NCBI RefSeq assembly: GCF_032362555.1 | Contig: NC_083529.1 | Span: 558,001-622,000, forward strand | Length of the DNA stretch: 64,000 bases | Source of the DNA: Amyelois transitella | Taxonomy: Eukaryota; Arthropoda; Insecta; Lepidoptera; Pyralidae | Reading direction: 5' to 3' | Part shown: positions 36,466-47,640 of the stretch, piece after piece | Numbering within the stretch: the first letter of the stretch is position 1 | Layout of the letters: every line of letters starts with the position of its first letter | Notes under the pieces: model-generated | The model's input: only the letters and a program-made list of their open reading frames with translations | The model's database searches: none | Told to the model about the DNA's origin: nothing | Position numbers and translations under genes: made by a program

Positions 36466-36998
36466 TAACTACTACTACTACTACACTCTTATAAAATACG
36501 TCTTGTGTTTTTATTACTAACCCGTAAAACTTTCCAAACCTAACCGATTAATAAAAGTTATAGTTATTGGCCATAAATTGCAGCATTTGATTATGTTACT
36601 ATATTCGATTTGTACATTAGTAGGTAGATACGTCCCTATGAATGATCCGTTTCTAAACCTTACTTTATTTCAAAGATTAATAAAATCTCAACTTTATACC
36701 AAATTAGTTTGGGTTAGGCACGATTTGGGTATCACAAAAAATATTAGTAATTAATCCTATGTTACCAATTGAATAAAAAAAAATTCAAGTATTAATTTTA
36801 AAACTATTACCACTTTAAAATCTCGTAATGCAAAATCACAATTTTCGAACGGTTTACTTTATTTTCCCGCCAAACGAAATGTCAGTCAAAAAATGAAAAC
36901 ACTGAAATAGAATTTGCTTCTGGTTTTGATTGAATTACCTACATATAATTTAGTTATATGCTTTTTTAGGTGTAATTTTGATATTTATTTTGTTAATA

Positions 36999-39900
36999 AT
37001 GTCTCTTCTCGAAGATGTGTTCCTGGAAGATGAGGCTGGTGAGGCTCAGGAGTTAGAGCGTGTAATTGAAGGCGATGAGTTTGATGAACAACCAGCCGCA
37101 CAGTCTGGGGAAGATAGCAATGAGGATAGTGAAAAAGAAGATGAAGCAGGTAAGAAAATTCATTCGACATACCAGCATAACAAATTCCACCTTAAGGAAA
37201 TGAAGAAATGATAATACAAAGTACTTTCAAGTACACATTTTCTAAATCATATTTTGATTTATAAAATAAGCCATTTTAAAATTTCAGAGGAAGACAAACG
37301 CCGTGTAGATCCTACGAGTGTTAAAACAAAACGTGTTGTTAACCCGAGAGTCATTTTAAATCCTGCTCGACTGATGGGTCCGAGAGGCATACAAGTTATA
37401 CCAGATCATTTCAAAGATTTCAAATTTAAAGGTTTGATTTCTGTGTATACTTAGGCCTAAGTCATCATGATTTCAGCTAGTTATAAGTCTTTGTAGAGAG
37501 GACAAATGAAAGCAGGTTGACTAAGCAAATATATAAGGAGAGTGTGGAGGGAAAGGAGTAGAATGGCTTAGACAAACATATCTTGATCAAATTAAGGATG
37601 TCCAAAGGTCAGATCAAGAGTACTTAAAACTGCCAAGCTTGCTTAAAGAGAGTTATCAATGTGAATGAAGTATGCAAAGATTATGGCAAGTGGAAAGATG
37701 TAGTCTGCCTACCCCTCCAGGAAAAGGTGTGATTTTATGTATGAATGTATAAGTTTTCAGATTCTATTTCTCAAAATGTTTTTCCTAACCACAAAAACAT
37801 CAGACTATTCCATCTCTTTCTCATGTCATCAATAAGTCACATCCATGTATATCCCTAGCGGAGTAGACAGAGCCAACAGTGATGAGACTACAAACAAGTT
37901 TAGAAGCCTATATCTCTTCTCTCCTGTACGACATTGTATGTATAGCTATGATTTATTATTTCAGGAAAAGGTCACGAGAAAGAAGATTTGGATCTGGTTC
38001 TAAAGAAGTTAGAACATTGGGCATACAGATTGTACCCCAAGTTTCAGTTCGAGGACTGTTTGAAGAAGATTGAAACTCTAGGCAGAAAACGGCCAGTTAT
38101 GGTAAACACATTTTATGTAGAATAGACCTTTTGAGACTGACTATTTTTTTACTGAAATTTCCAATGCAAGCAAAGCATCGTGCAAAATCTTGTAAATAAA
38201 ATCACAAACTTAATTTGTATTCGTGTGTATTGCATGTATTATTCTCTTTATGAATGTGGCCTATCAGTCTTTTCAAGACTATAGACACCCTGCAAGGAAT
38301 ATAAATCTGATTATATGTATATATTCTGGTTATCTGTTTGCCAGTCGCGAAAGGTCTCCTCCAGTCTTTTGCCCGCCACTCTACACCATGTCCTACCAGC
38401 TACCTGTCTCATGTCATCTCCCCATGGCTCTAGTGATCTTCCTCTCCGCTTTTTGCCTTCTATAGGACACCACTTCTTCCTCCTGGCTTTAGTCTGGGTT
38501 GCGTCCTCACCACTCAGGAGAAGACCTTGGGGTATGCCTTTGACCATGGACCCTGGATTGGGTGAGTCAGGTTTTTACACGAAACAACTCCCATCTGATC
38601 TCCACAACCTATAAAGGTAAACCAAACCATATTGCATCGATCATGGTTGCACATCTAGTTTCCTGAATGTGCAGGTTTCCTCGCGATGTTTTCCTCACCG
38701 TGTTTTTGCGGCATTTCGACTATCTTTTGTCCGTGCCTTCACTAGAACACGACTTAGTGATTTTTTTGCTCCATATTCTTTTTCCGTAGTGCTGTGTGGT
38801 TCCCGGCACCAATACAAAAAAGAATAGGACCCCTCCATCTCTTTCCCATGGATGTTGTAGAAGGCGACTAAGGGATAGGCTTACAAACTTGGGATTCTTT
38901 TTTAGGCGTTGGGCTAGCAACCTGTCACTATTTGAATCTCAATTCAACAATTAAGCCAAATAGCTGAACATGGCCATTCAGTCTTTTCAAGACTGTTGGC
39001 TCTGTCTACCCCGCAAGGGATATAGACGTGACCATATGTATGTATTCTTTTCCCCATGATGTTTATATACATTCATTTTTAATACAGGTGCATCTTCATA
39101 AAATAAGGTCTGACCAGTACATATCTGATGATGTGGTAGTTCAAAAAGACTCCAGCGACGACGAGGCACCCCAACCAGAGGTGGATGAGTTTGACAAGCT
39201 GTTACAGCAACAGATAGAGTTAGCCAGGGCCACACCGGCACCTAACTCTGCTAAGAAATTAGGATTAAGCACACCTATGTCCAAACCGTAAGTAATCAAT
39301 GTATTTTTATAATTGTTTTATTTTTAATTAATTAATCATTTATATATTTATTTTTATTTATCACTTCTTGTACAAGTGCCGTGTGGTTCCCGGCACCAAT
39401 ACAAAAAAGAATAGGACCACTCCATCTCTTTCCCATGGATGTCGTAAAAGGCGACTAAGGGATAGGCTTACAAACTTGGGATTCTTTTTTTAGGCGATGG
39501 GCTAGCAACCTGTCACTATTTGAATCTCAATTCTATCATACTCGTAAAGCCAAATAGCTGAACGTGGCCATTCAGTCTTTTCAAGACTGTTGGCTCTGTC
39601 TACCCCGAAAGGGATATAGACATGAACATATGTATGTATGTATGTACTTCTTGTACAAAATAAAACATATAGGAATGATAAACACAAGACACAAGAGTAC
39701 ATGGGTTCTTTTTATTTCTAAATTAATCTCTTCCAACAGACCCAAGAAATAATGTGGATTTAAGCAAATTTACTTTACATACATAAAATGTGATTATGTA
39801 CAGTGGGCCTCCATGTGTAAAGTAGTTTCCAATGGCATCACTTTTAGGGAACCACACAGTAAGTAAATAATGTCAGTTTAAAAAAAAAAAAAAAAACAAT

Positions 39901-41091
39901 TTCATAATTTTCAGATCTCCATTCTCGATGCCAAAAGCGACTTCGTCTCCTTCAATCAGTGAAGAACAGAAAGAGAGAATGCTAAGAAATAGAAAACTTG
40001 CCGAAGAGAGACGTCTGGCGAGACTGAAAATGGCAGAAAATAATGTTACGGTCATAAACGAGGAGACAATCGAAATTGATACTCACCAAAGTCCCATTAT
40101 AAAGAGTAATGAAAATGTTACGGTTGTACATACGGTGACTTTTCATGTAGAAAATCATCAGAATGATTCTAATTCTAAACAGGATAATAGTCAAATGACT
40201 GTTGTAAATGAAATACCATTTGATGTAGATCATGGTAATGATGAGCCAAGGAAAAAGCAAAAGAAAGCAAATGTTATAGATAGCTCAGATGATGAATGCG
40301 AAGAATTGGTTGTGAATGAGTCGATAACAGTTGACGTTCATGATACAAGACAAAAAAATAACAGTTCACCTGGAACAGATGAAGCACAACGTCTTTCTAA
40401 TAAAATTTATAGTTCTGATGAAGAATTAGAAAGGAGTAATGATGAAAACGAAATAAAAGTAGGGCATGACAATGAAAAACTCGAAACATCTAATGATACA
40501 AACAAATCATATGAAGAAACTGCAGAAAATACGTCAAAATCAGCAAATATTCAAGATAATATAACTGATAGGATTCATAATCAGGACATTTCTCTAGAAA
40601 TTAATAAAAATAACGATGACATAAATCAAATTAACAATTTTGTAGATAATGATCAAGAAAAACGACCAGAAACTAATGAAAAAAATGCAGATATGGATGA
40701 TACCCAAGAAATTAATATTATGGATAAGAATAAGAATCTCACTGAGGAAGAAATGGCCATCGATGAAGACAATAGTGATTCTAAAGTTAATAAAACAAAT
40801 GGTACAGTTTTAGAAGTTTGTAATAAAAATAATGAAGAAATTGATTTTGTAGAAATTACCAACAATAATGAAGATACAAAAGTAGATAAAGTTGTAACTG
40901 ACGAGACAAATAATGAACATAATAGAGAAATGGCCAATGAAACAGATGAAATTGATAAAATATCGAAAGAATGTAATCACAGTATAAATGAAACCAGTAA
41001 AGAAACGATGATATCAAATATTGACAAAGATAATGTTGATAGAAACATTGATTTAGATCTGATGGAGGTTGATTTTGATGAAGATTTTTAA
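36999..41091 (+). CDS. Tipin: TIPIN (Timeless-interacting protein; Swi3/Csm3 family)
   Basis: Nuclear replication-fork protection factor that pairs with Timeless and supports the S-phase checkpoint (family knowledge). Exons: 36999-37149, 37288-37431, 37965-38101, 39088-39287, 39915-41091. All have GT-AG introns with matching phases; sum 1809 nt, 602 residues. Residues 1-50 are acidic (MSLLEDVFLEDEAGEAQELE). The Swi3 domain spans about 60-145, with RVILNPARLMGPRGIQVIPD, FKGKGHEKEDL, LEHWAYRLYPKFQFED and IETLGRKRPV; these blocks match TIPIN closely. A second conserved stretch is EEQKERMLRNRKLAEERRLA (about 224-243). The C-terminal 360 residues are Asp/Glu/Asn-rich and much longer than in vertebrate TIPIN (about 300 residues in total). 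Introns 3 and 4 carry family B repeats. Confidence 0.5.
37480..37745 (+). pseudogene. LINE 3' fragment in Tipin intron 2
   Basis: Degraded version of the RT-tail fragment at 5002-5330 (cttgatcaaattaaggatgt; gtgattttatgtatg end). No open frame. Confidence 0.5.
38789..39042 (+). mobile_element. Family B repeat copy
   Basis: Complete copy ending about 45 bp before Tipin exon 4; an earlier partial copy lies at 38244-38320, and a different repeat (38470-38600) lies between them. Confidence 0.5.
39377..39642 (+). mobile_element. Family B repeat copy
   Basis: Complete, little-diverged copy in Tipin intron 4; a good reference for the family with head, tail and tail microsatellite (tatgtatgtatg). 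Confidence 0.5.
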
Positions 41092-43792
41092 AGATGTATC
41101 CAAAATACTATTTTAATGATATTTTTTTTTGTCAATAAGCCTGGCTGTCCCCAGGCTTAAAGTCTTATTATTTGTGTTGTTAACTAAAATTAGTATTATT
41201 ATTGGTTAATACCGTAAATTATTGATCAAAAAGCAAAATTGCTAAGAATGGCAAAAGCGGATTTAGTGACTTTTACACCCGTACTTTCCTATGCATATCG
41301 TAAAACGCGACTAAGGGATAAGCTTGAAACTTGGGATTCTTTCAGGCGATGGGCTAGCAACCTGTCACTACCCTAACACCGGTATCTGTTTCTCAAACAT
41401 TGATTCTACCATAACAAGGAATAGCTGGCTATAACTAAGAAAAACAAGTTGTTTGACTAGAAGAGATCCCTTCATGCGATTAATCCGCCTTTGCAAGTGA
41501 TTTATTTCTTTTTTAACTATGTACCAAAGAAAGAAGACAAAAGAGGAATTATAATACATCCCAGCCCCCATTACTATTGCTGTCCCGTTTCACTTCATTA
41601 TAAAAAGCGAAACAGCGATATATTTCAGCGCGATATAAACGGCGTCGCGTGTGCCATTCTACGGGGGCAGGTCATAAAGGTGCAAAAAATTAATTTATAA
41701 AATAAAAAAGTACAATTCAAAAATTTATTTCACCACTGTGCAAACGAAAACGAGCCTTATCACAGAACATAAACGAGTCATTATTCTACTTGAGTATTGT
41801 GGGTTCTCACACATTGAACTAATGGGTAGATTTTTAAACGTAGATAACTATTACTTTTACATAAATAAAACTTTTAATCTCACAAGTACCTATTTGAAAG
41901 TCCAATGTGTGAAAACTCATCAACAACATATTCTAATATTTTTTATACACAGTATATGTAATTTTAATCTTACAAATTTACAAAATGCAGACGATCTTTG
42001 TATGATGTTTTTTTAATTATAAGCATAATTTAAAAATATGAAAAATGGGTAAATAAATTATGTTAAAATCCTAACTAAAAGCACTTTCATTTGATAAAAC
42101 TGGATGACACATGGATAAAGCAATGAAGGAAAATTATATACCTTTTCTAATTCAAAATATCATCTAAATATAATTCTCTGAATAATAACCCTCTTTAGAC
42201 TTGAATTTGTTCTATTATCTTTACCACGTGCTAGGGTTGCCAACTATGTAGAGAAATAGGGAAGAAAAATGGTAGCTCCTCTTTTAAAGAATTCTGCAAA
42301 GAATTTCCTTTTTTGTAAGTACAAATAAAAAAAATTGTAGTAATTCCTTTACTTCACTGAAAATATATTCTACCAGTGTCAACTGAAGACTTAGAGATTT
42401 TAACTTTTTCTGGAACGAGTTTACATTTTTAGGTAATTTTCCGAGAGAGTTGGCAACTAGGGATTAAGTAATAAATTAAAAACTAAATTTAATAATATTA
42501 CGTCGTAACAATGATGGAGATACACAAATAAATAGGTATGGAAATGCAGAACAAAATCACAAAATGGGAGATTAAAATACAATTTTCACCAAACTGCGTG
42601 GATGAGAACTAAACACACAATTAAATTAAAATTTAAGGTTTGTGTGCTTTATTGCAATATATTAAGATCCATTTTAGAATGAACAGACGAATATTTTCAG
42701 CCAATCCGTCCCCAACTTTCCGAGATTAATTTTAGATAAAGGAAACCTAAGTTTTTAAGGGAGTTTTAGTCAATTAGTTTGGTAAAAATCGTTCGTAACA
42801 AAATGTTAACACAACTAGTTCCAATTGGTATGAGTTCAGATTAGGAGGAACAAGACAAAAAAAAAGCAGCCATCAAAATTTCTCAACAGCCGAGCTCAAA
42901 GCCCCAGTAGCCAAACCAAACAAGTGTTGGATTTTTTTTTCTACTAGTTTCTCTGCTACTTTGCCGTGCAAATTTAGCGCCATCTATAGGCCGTCGGGTA
43001 GCGAAGTGAAAACATAGTGTGTGAAAACCAGCTGCTTTTCTTCCCGTGCAGATTGTAAAAGTCGATTAGGGGAAAGGTTTAATGGACAGACATTTTTATT
43101 TTCATCTCTACTTTCCGCCCAAAAAATTCGCCACAACAATTATAATCACTGAAATATTAACACTATTATCATAATTCTATATCTAAAAATAATTTATATA
43201 CAGTTAATATTTGGTTTTACATCAGTACAGAATTTTAAAATAGCCAAATCGAACGCGGCCAAAAGCTAAATTGTATTTGTTAATTCGCGAACTTTGACAA
43301 GGCAAGAAATATCTTCTTTCTCCTTCCATTTACCTGGTTAACCTCCGAGCTAGAAAGAGATACAAAATAAGACATGTCTTGTCATTGTTTGTGAATAAAA
43401 AAAATATTGTTCTAAATTGAACAAATGACATTTTGAACTGAGTAACCCTAATTTTCTCCGCACGTTTAAAAACTTATCAAAGTTTCTAAAGTAAATAAAT
43501 TGAGAATAGTTTAAAATATATTTTTGAATATTACGGAAAGTAAATATTTTCATATCTTGACAAAAAAAAAATAGGTAATATAAAGACCGTAACAATTTAA
43601 TATCATAGCATTTATAAGGATTTTTTTTGTGTTATTAAATTATTAGTTTATATCGTCGGATAATGATTTTAACACATTTTTTTTTGCAAGAAATTGTTTA
43701 AATTTATTTAATATATTTGTATGATAATGGCTTAAAACGAGCTTTGCATTAATAAAAAATATTATGAACACCCTTAGAACTTTTAAAACTAC
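41092..43792. other. Tipin 3' flank: no gene seen
   Basis: AT-rich. Holds a partial family B copy (41260-41385), an aataaa signal near 41700, a possible MITE (42231-42465; gttgccaac and its complement at the two ends) and a repeat fragment (42960-43070) also seen at 52680-52760. The open frames here are short and unrecognised. Confidence 0.5.
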
Positions 43793-46700
43793 ATATGAGT
43801 CGTATAGAATCAAAGGCGGCTATCTGTAAATTTTGGTAAAAATAAGTTTTGACTATGGTAACATTTAAAATTTTGAATGCTTCTAACGTATACATTGATT
43901 TACTATCAAAAATGGATATCTTTCATACAAAATACACGTCAAATCCGAGTTCATTTTCAAATACGGCTATCTGTAAAGATTCAAAATCAAACATGGCCTT
44001 CTTCATCCGTCAACCAATCACAGCCGTCGATTTGCCGCGCGACATTATGGCGGATCACAGTATTTTGCACAAATAGTGTTGAGTGATTTTTATTTATTTA
44101 TTACAGTTTAAGTTTGTGTTACTAAAGATATTGACTGAAATTGAAATAATGGAGTCTAATCCTAGGTTGGTTACTAATCAGTTTTCTCGAAAACGACGCA
44201 GAAATCCCGAAAAATGGCAAAGAAATGTTGCTAAAAGAATGAGGTTAGTATTGTTACTAGGGCTGTGCCACAATCTCATTGTAATTTAATATTTTATTTA
44301 TTAAGAATTTGGATTTCTATTTATAATTTTAGCTAAATAATTTATAATTTTTACTATAACAATAAAATGGATATCATAAACATCATCTACCAAGTATTGT
44401 TTATCGAGATAAAGAACTTACTTATCTATTTTAGGTATTCTTCTAAATCTGCGCCTGAACGAGTCTGTAACCATTTATCAAAAGCGCTACAGTGTGCAAA
44501 GTTGACAATGGACCAAATCATGAAACTGCACCGCAACTTTTATGCACATAGTGAAAAAAAAGAGCAAGACGCACTTATTTTAAAATATTGTTCGGTGCAA
44601 AGCACAGCTTATAAAAGACAAGGATTTAAAGGACAAAGACAAACTGCCACAAAATATCACGTCATTTTGGATAAAGGAAAAAAAATACCGATTTGCAAAA
44701 AATTCTTTTTGTCCATATTTGGTGTAACGAAACACCGAGTGGCATATGTAATGAATAGATTTTATTACACATCCGAGTTTCCTACCGAAAAGCGTGGTGG
44801 GAACCACAAAGAACATAAATACTATGCTCAGAAACAATCTATTCACGCATTCATTCAAAAATTAAAGTGTGTTGAGTCACACTACTGCAGAAAAAGCAAA
44901 TTCGCAGAGAGACAGTATTTACCATCAGAGCTCAATATTAACAAACTGTTTATAATATATAAGAGCAGTGAATTTGCAAATTCTAAGGTAAAAAAGTCGT
45001 ATTTTCGTTGTATTTTTAACAAATTTTACAATATCGGTTTTGGATCGCCAAAAACAGACGTCTGTTCAATGTGTTTACAACTAACAGAGAAGTTAAAAAA
45101 TGAAAGTGACCCGCAAAAAAAGAACGAACTGATAACTCAAAAACGAGTACATACGTTGCGAGCAAAAGCATTTTTTGAGAAATTACGTGAAATATCTGAT
45201 GGATTGAAAGTAATATCCTTTGATTGCCAAAAAAATCTGCCCCTACCTAAATTGCCCGATCAGAGCACGTATTACAGCCGGCAATTATACTTATACAACT
45301 TCACCATGGTGGAAGGATCTTCTACTCTTCCATTTTCAAAAGAACGTATTTTTGCATATGTATGTACTGAAAACGAACATAATAAGGATTCTAATCTAGT
45401 TTCATCGGCAGTCTACCATCGTTTAACCGAAACAGATAAAACTAATATCGACACTATTCGATTGGTTGCTGACGGCTGTGGAGGCCAAAATAAAAATAGT
45501 ATTTTAGTTGGTACGTGTTGTAGTTGGCTGCTAAAAAACAATACTATTAAAAAAATAGAAATAGTGTTTCCAGTGACGGGGCACTCATACATGCCAGCAG
45601 ATAGAGTATTCGGAGTGATTGAGAAAAAACTGAAAAATCTTGAAGTAATATTGCACCCCAACGAGATCAAAGACATAATCACTGAAACGGCCACTTTGGT
45701 GGAATTCGGTAAAGATTGTCCTGTTAAGGACTGGAGAAAGTCCGTTAAAAATGTCGTCAAACAGACAACATCGTGGCCTATGAAGTTCAAGGAGTGCAAA
45801 AGGTTCATTTTAAAACGGTCGAAAAAGCCAGGCAGTGTCCTGGTTCGAGGAGAACTTTTCTATAAAAGTGATGTTGCAGTAGCGGCCAATGTATGCCAAA
45901 AGGGCAAGAAAATAAGTATGATTGAGCCGCAAACTTTACTCAGTGGTGTACCTGTAAACAAAAATAAACTGGAAGATGTAAATAAGTTGCTAGTTAAACA
46001 CTTTGGCCCTACGTGGAAGGAGTTACAAACTTTGGCCTTTTATGACAATTTATTTATGTCACAAGAGTCTCTTATTGCTTCACCAGAAGAGCAAATTCAA
46101 GATTATTGCGAAGAACCATTAGATGATGCCTGTGATCTTCGTATATAAAAATCATAGAGCATTGAATCACCGTGTCGCTCGCGCGCTACTAGAGGCGCCT
46201 TTGTCGACAAATTCTTTAAAAAGCAACGTGTCAGTGGGCGTCACCGTTTACCCACACTAATTATTACAGAAGTAATGCATCTGAATAGTCTAAGCTGACA
46301 GCCAAACGTCGCATTTTGGAATTTAATGATAATGACCCTTGACTAACTTTCGTCTCTAGTCCGGCCGCGCGCGAAGTTCATTGCTCTGTGATAAAAATGC
46401 ACGAAGGTCACCGGTACCATCTAATTTTATTACTTAAAAAACATTGCATTAAATTTTGTATTAAGTTTAAGAAAGTCATTATTTCATTTTCATGTTTAAA
46501 AAAAACTAAGTACCTACCTATTTCATTTTAATTCACTGTAACTTAAGTATAAAGTATAAAATTAAAATATCATTTCTTTCTAATTTTGTTGTTACGTTAA
46601 TTTTATCCAGTTGAAAATTCTAATTTCATTTTTATGTTATTAAATTCTAATTTCATTTTTATGTATACAAAAAAAAAACTTAATTTTGTTGGGAATTAAA

Positions 46701-47210
46701 ATTTCACTTGTTTTAATTTTGTTGATAATTAAATATTATATAATTTACTGCTTGTTTGTTAACATTTATTGATAGTGATATTGTTATCCGAACCACTATT
46801 TGAGTAACAATATCACTAACAATACCCCAGTGGTGTCAAATAAAAATAATACTTACTCATGATATTGTTTAGTGACAACCCTTATTTTACTTTTTTTTTA
46901 TTAGTATCAAACATGGCTATTTGTCATTGGCTTGGAATCAAAGGTGGCTATTTGTCTATATCTCAGGTTCAAATACGGTTATTTTCAAAGTTCAGTATCA
47001 AATGTGGCTATCTGCACAAAATAAACACCTGCCGTATCTAAACATTCAACTTTAATACAGACTTTGAGTTAAATTGTAAATTCTTTAATGATAATTTTGT
47101 CTTGCAAACAAAAATTTTGATGTAAAAATGAAAAACAGTCCTAAAGGGTTTATTTTTTATATTGTCAGCCATAACTCAGATAGCCGATTTTGATCCTACA
47201 CGACTCATAT
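43793..47210 (+). mobile_element. 3.4-kb DNA transposon with TIRs and subterminal repeats
   Basis: The left terminus starts atatgagtcgtatagaatca and the right terminus, read inwards, starts atatgagtcgtgtaggatca. About 34 bp match with four mismatches and both end in cggctatctg. Inside lie direct subterminal repeats of the type caaanyggctat(c/t)tg: one at about 43957 and four at 46905-47015. The transposase-like gene fills the middle. Flanking target duplications are not obvious (left ctac, right attc). Confidence 0.5.
44149..46148 (+). CDS. Transposase-like protein of the TIR element (602 aa, two exons)
   Basis: Exons 44149-44243 and 44435-46148 join in phase 2 (AG|G, Arg) into 602 residues without a stop. 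The N-terminus is basic (FSRKRRRNPEKWQRNVAKRM, DNA-binding-like). CSMC at about 262-265 follows a SPKTDV turn and may bind metal. Candidate acidic catalytic residues sit in VISFDCQKNLPLPKLPDQ, LVADGCGGQNKN and PVTGHSYMPADRVFG, a spacing compatible with an RNase H-fold DDE/D transposase. The type is seen in many insect uncharacterised proteins; I cannot name the superfamily with certainty. TIRs on both sides and an intact frame make it the likely mover. No gene-like neighbour shares its strand unit. Confidence 0.5.
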
Positions 47211-47640
47211 ATTCTTAAGACTCTGTAATCCCGAGCGGGGAAAAGACGGGTAGTCATAATACTCTCTGCAATTACTTTTAATATCCATACAAATTTCATA
47301 ATATCCAACTATTATTTTCGTTTAAAATTTTCATACAATTTAAGGTCAAGGGTATGTCATTGTATTGTAACTTCCGTTTTGACATTAAGAACATTGGCAT
47401 ATTAAATTTTATTTTGATATTAAGATTACTTCATATTTATGCCAAATATACATTTAGGCACAATATACCTTTCTGACCTTAAAAATATTTAAAATTACTA
47501 ATGAAAACTCGGCAAGACTTAGAATATAAATTACAAAACATTTTTTGATGTTGGCAACACACACTCCTAATGACGAGATTTCAAAAATACTCACATATTT
47601 ATGGTTTTTTCCTCTTTAGATGAAACAGATTAAAGATGTA
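47211..47640. other. Between transposon and Herpud 3' end
   Basis: AT-rich, no gene or known repeat seen. It probably contains the Herpud 3' UTR (minus strand), but no clear polyadenylation signal could be chosen. Confidence 0.5.

Noticed and set aside
41738..42016. 92-codon plus-strand ORF downstream of Tipin
   Set aside because: AT-rich, no domain, no splice partners; best taken as chance.
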